Assembly: GCA_020425885.1 (NCBI GenBank)
Contig: JAGQRA010000142.1
Span: 1-6,470, forward strand
Length of the DNA stretch: 6,470 nucleotides
Source of the DNA: Planctomycetota bacterium
GTDB lineage: Bacteria; Planctomycetota; UBA1135; UBA2386
Reading direction: 5' to 3'
In this document: positions 6,001-6,470 of the stretch, piece after piece
How positions within the stretch are numbered: position 1 is the first letter of the stretch
Layout of the letters: each line of letters starts with the position of its first letter
Notes under the pieces: generated by a model
The model's database searches: none
Told to the model about the DNA's origin: nothing
Seen by the model: the letters and a program-made list of their open reading frames with translations, nothing else
Made by a program: the position numbers and the translations under genes

Positions 6001-6470
6001 CGGTGGTCACCTTCGATCTGCCGTTCTCCGCCTGGAGCGCCGCGGCGCAGCTCGCCGACCTGCCGCGCGAAGACTACTCCGAGCACCTGGCGCGCAGCGT
6101 CGACGTGGCGGTGCATACACCCGTCGGGCGCGACCCGATCGAGCTGTTGCTGCGCACGACGCGCAGCACGCTGCGTCCGATCCGACTCGACGAACTCGGG
6201 GCGCTGCCCGATGCGCTCGGCGCGATGCGGCTGGTGCCGGTGCTGGCGCCCGATCACCCGTTCGCCGACCCGGTGCCGGACTCGGCGCCGCCGCGCCCCG
6301 TCTTCCGACCGCAGGTCTCGGTCGACGTGCGCAACATGCGCGACATCCTGCTGCAGGACCGCGAGATCACCTGCGGTCAGGCCCGGGCCCTGGTCGGTCG
6401 CGGGTTGGCGCTCGCCGGCACGGTCGAGCCATCGCGACTCGTGCACGCCGACGATCCGCTGGCGGCGCGC
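3081..6470 (+). CDS. membrane-anchored Hanks-type Ser/Thr protein kinase with large extracytoplasmic Ig-like region (3' end beyond window)
   Basis: The frame is open for 1130 codons to the last base; the C-terminus is missing. The GTG at 3081 is the first start after an in-frame TGA at 3057. Residues 4-21 hold CxxC-x10-CxxC (C4, C7, C18, C21), a possible zinc ribbon. The kinase domain (about 55-318) shows GRGGLGTV at 62-69, VALK with K84, likely alpha-C E103, HCDLSPRN at 176-183 (catalytic D178, N183), DFG at 199-201, APE at 229-231 and ADLYSLGAL at 242-250. It should phosphorylate Ser/Thr in cytoplasmic targets. HRD is replaced by HCD, and the lysine of DLKP by Ser180. A hydrophobic segment near 329-352 is the single membrane anchor, placing 355-1130 outside the cytoplasm. 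That half is beta-rich. Two Ig-like modules lie at about 468-575 and 578-678, each starting with an HAP motif and ending in D-x-(A/V)-G-N (561-565, 664-668). No ligand or substrate can be deduced. Residues 1086-1130 may begin an FGE-sulfatase domain. The kinase call is firm; the role is unknown. Confidence 0.9.
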   Translation, partial: MNICLSCEGVTAAAAERCGHCGVPLLPLDCIHYPDRRGEADAGNPLLGSVIDGKFRLEGVLGRGGLGTVFQAEHIGSLMKVALKLLHPRFSERPEYRRALLPEARRAATVTNERCARLLDVGETQDGGTYLAMELVEGATIDAVVREGALRPSHAVELLVQIAEALVAIHAAGLVHCDLSPRNVMVAVGQGALAVKVLDFGIARTVSVPSVEDLTAGGFSGFANPAFSAPEHLAGKPVDPRADLYSLGALAWLMLTGKAPIDDSEPSRAAAAVVAGRLEAWPGAAGVPRRLVRLILRCLALDPAARPPSAHAVLRELRVVQGARRPVLQRAAVVALLAAVLATVPAFFTAAPVFLDPVVGSPLQLQARPPEVPEICSSARLSKLQFHFGGFAGGQLRLDVSRDGRVLFNKPLRPEVSEAGGTLTLSSTQQEWSGVLASLIEGSREGPVDLSFVVPGFAPLGSTRVRIDDHAPEVAAELVDITMPNDTLTSAAAISWQAADEVGLAQIEVVVETEGHGAIRLPLPAGERESSGRFALGEELKRAWTRGWSSGLVRVRVSASDRAGNERSCQLASFAGCDLHAPTVVSVAGPAGEPFLPSLGGTARLRVQLSEAEVGCQLVVRDRDGHEFARVGLETPGLVHDLEIPIAADDVPFASGSYLFIVEDPVGNRTHGEFACTLRDLSVRLGFRPVTGSATSGDALVLQRIAAAVDVRHSDVFAVVRATVSTLGLAGGAITDAVALERMSSEESRLTFGTLPVGVHLLELDLEDVGDALAEIVHERIPLRVLPDVIEIRIARAPTRYLPGLVQAGVLARSPNGYHEGAKWVLPSEFVPLLRGDFWIGFGGEVPVPTGLRAGSSPTGGVLPDFVPLPGRTLLAVSLTDVLDRPVRVFVGDVPARRMKVQGQDIDVVAEFWWHDQPPVPIGEELMVEHGQAARLRLRLPLPYTARDREQLRLGLGPSEFVASAVVPEGDEASVVTFDLPFSAWSAAAQLADLPREDYSEHLARSVDVAVHTPVGRDPIELLLRTTRSTLRPIRLDELGALPDALGAMRLVPVLAPDHPFADPVPDSAPPRPVFRPQVSVDVRNMRDILLQDREITCGQARALVGRGLALAGTVEPSRLVHADDPLAAR

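Noticed and set aside
3618..6446. Antisense reading frame of 942 codons on the - strand opposite the kinase gene
   Set aside because: The translation is rich in Arg, Gln, His, Asp and Gly with no recognisable domain. It is the usual stop-free shadow of a high-GC gene, and the + strand frame has clear kinase motifs over the same DNA.

Overview
The window is very GC-rich, with a strong G/C preference at third codon positions. It carries four protein-coding genes, all on the + strand. No RNA gene, insertion sequence, CRISPR array or phage gene is visible. The gene set suggests a free-living, high-GC Gram-negative-type bacterium: a Tat translocase subunit with an enlarged first periplasmic loop, a two-domain CinA, and a large eukaryote-like Ser/Thr kinase with a long extracytoplasmic sensor-like half. 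That combination is typical of Planctomycetota, with Myxococcota as a second possibility. This taxonomic reading is inference from protein style only.

Layout. Positions 1-161 have no convincing gene; the first bases form a G+C palindrome followed by TTT, perhaps the tail of an upstream terminator. Positions 162-653 encode a small protein made of a tandem CBS pair. After a 72-base gap comes tatC (726-1703). cinA (1700-2932) begins inside the tatC stop codon (GTGA overlap), and its ribosome-binding site lies in the GCC-GAG codon repeat that encodes the TatC tail, so these two genes are very likely co-transcribed and translationally coupled. A 148-base intergenic stretch (2933-3080) holds three inverted repeats and a good -10-like hexamer. 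It precedes a GTG-started reading frame of 1130 codons that is still open at the window edge (3081-6470).

This last frame is the most interesting object. It has an N-terminal double CxxC motif (possible zinc ribbon), a Hanks-type kinase domain with an HCD instead of HRD catalytic motif, and one transmembrane segment. These are followed by about 780 residues of mostly beta-rich extracytoplasmic sequence with two Ig-like modules. The last visible residues resemble the start of a formylglycine-generating-enzyme (SUMF1/FGE-sulfatase) domain, but the window ends before this can be confirmed.

Functionally, tatC (export of folded proteins) and cinA (pyridine-nucleotide salvage and repair) look like housekeeping genes sharing a transcript. 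The CBS protein and the kinase are putative nucleotide-sensing and signalling proteins. No shared pathway is evident, and I do not see a complete new multi-gene system here.
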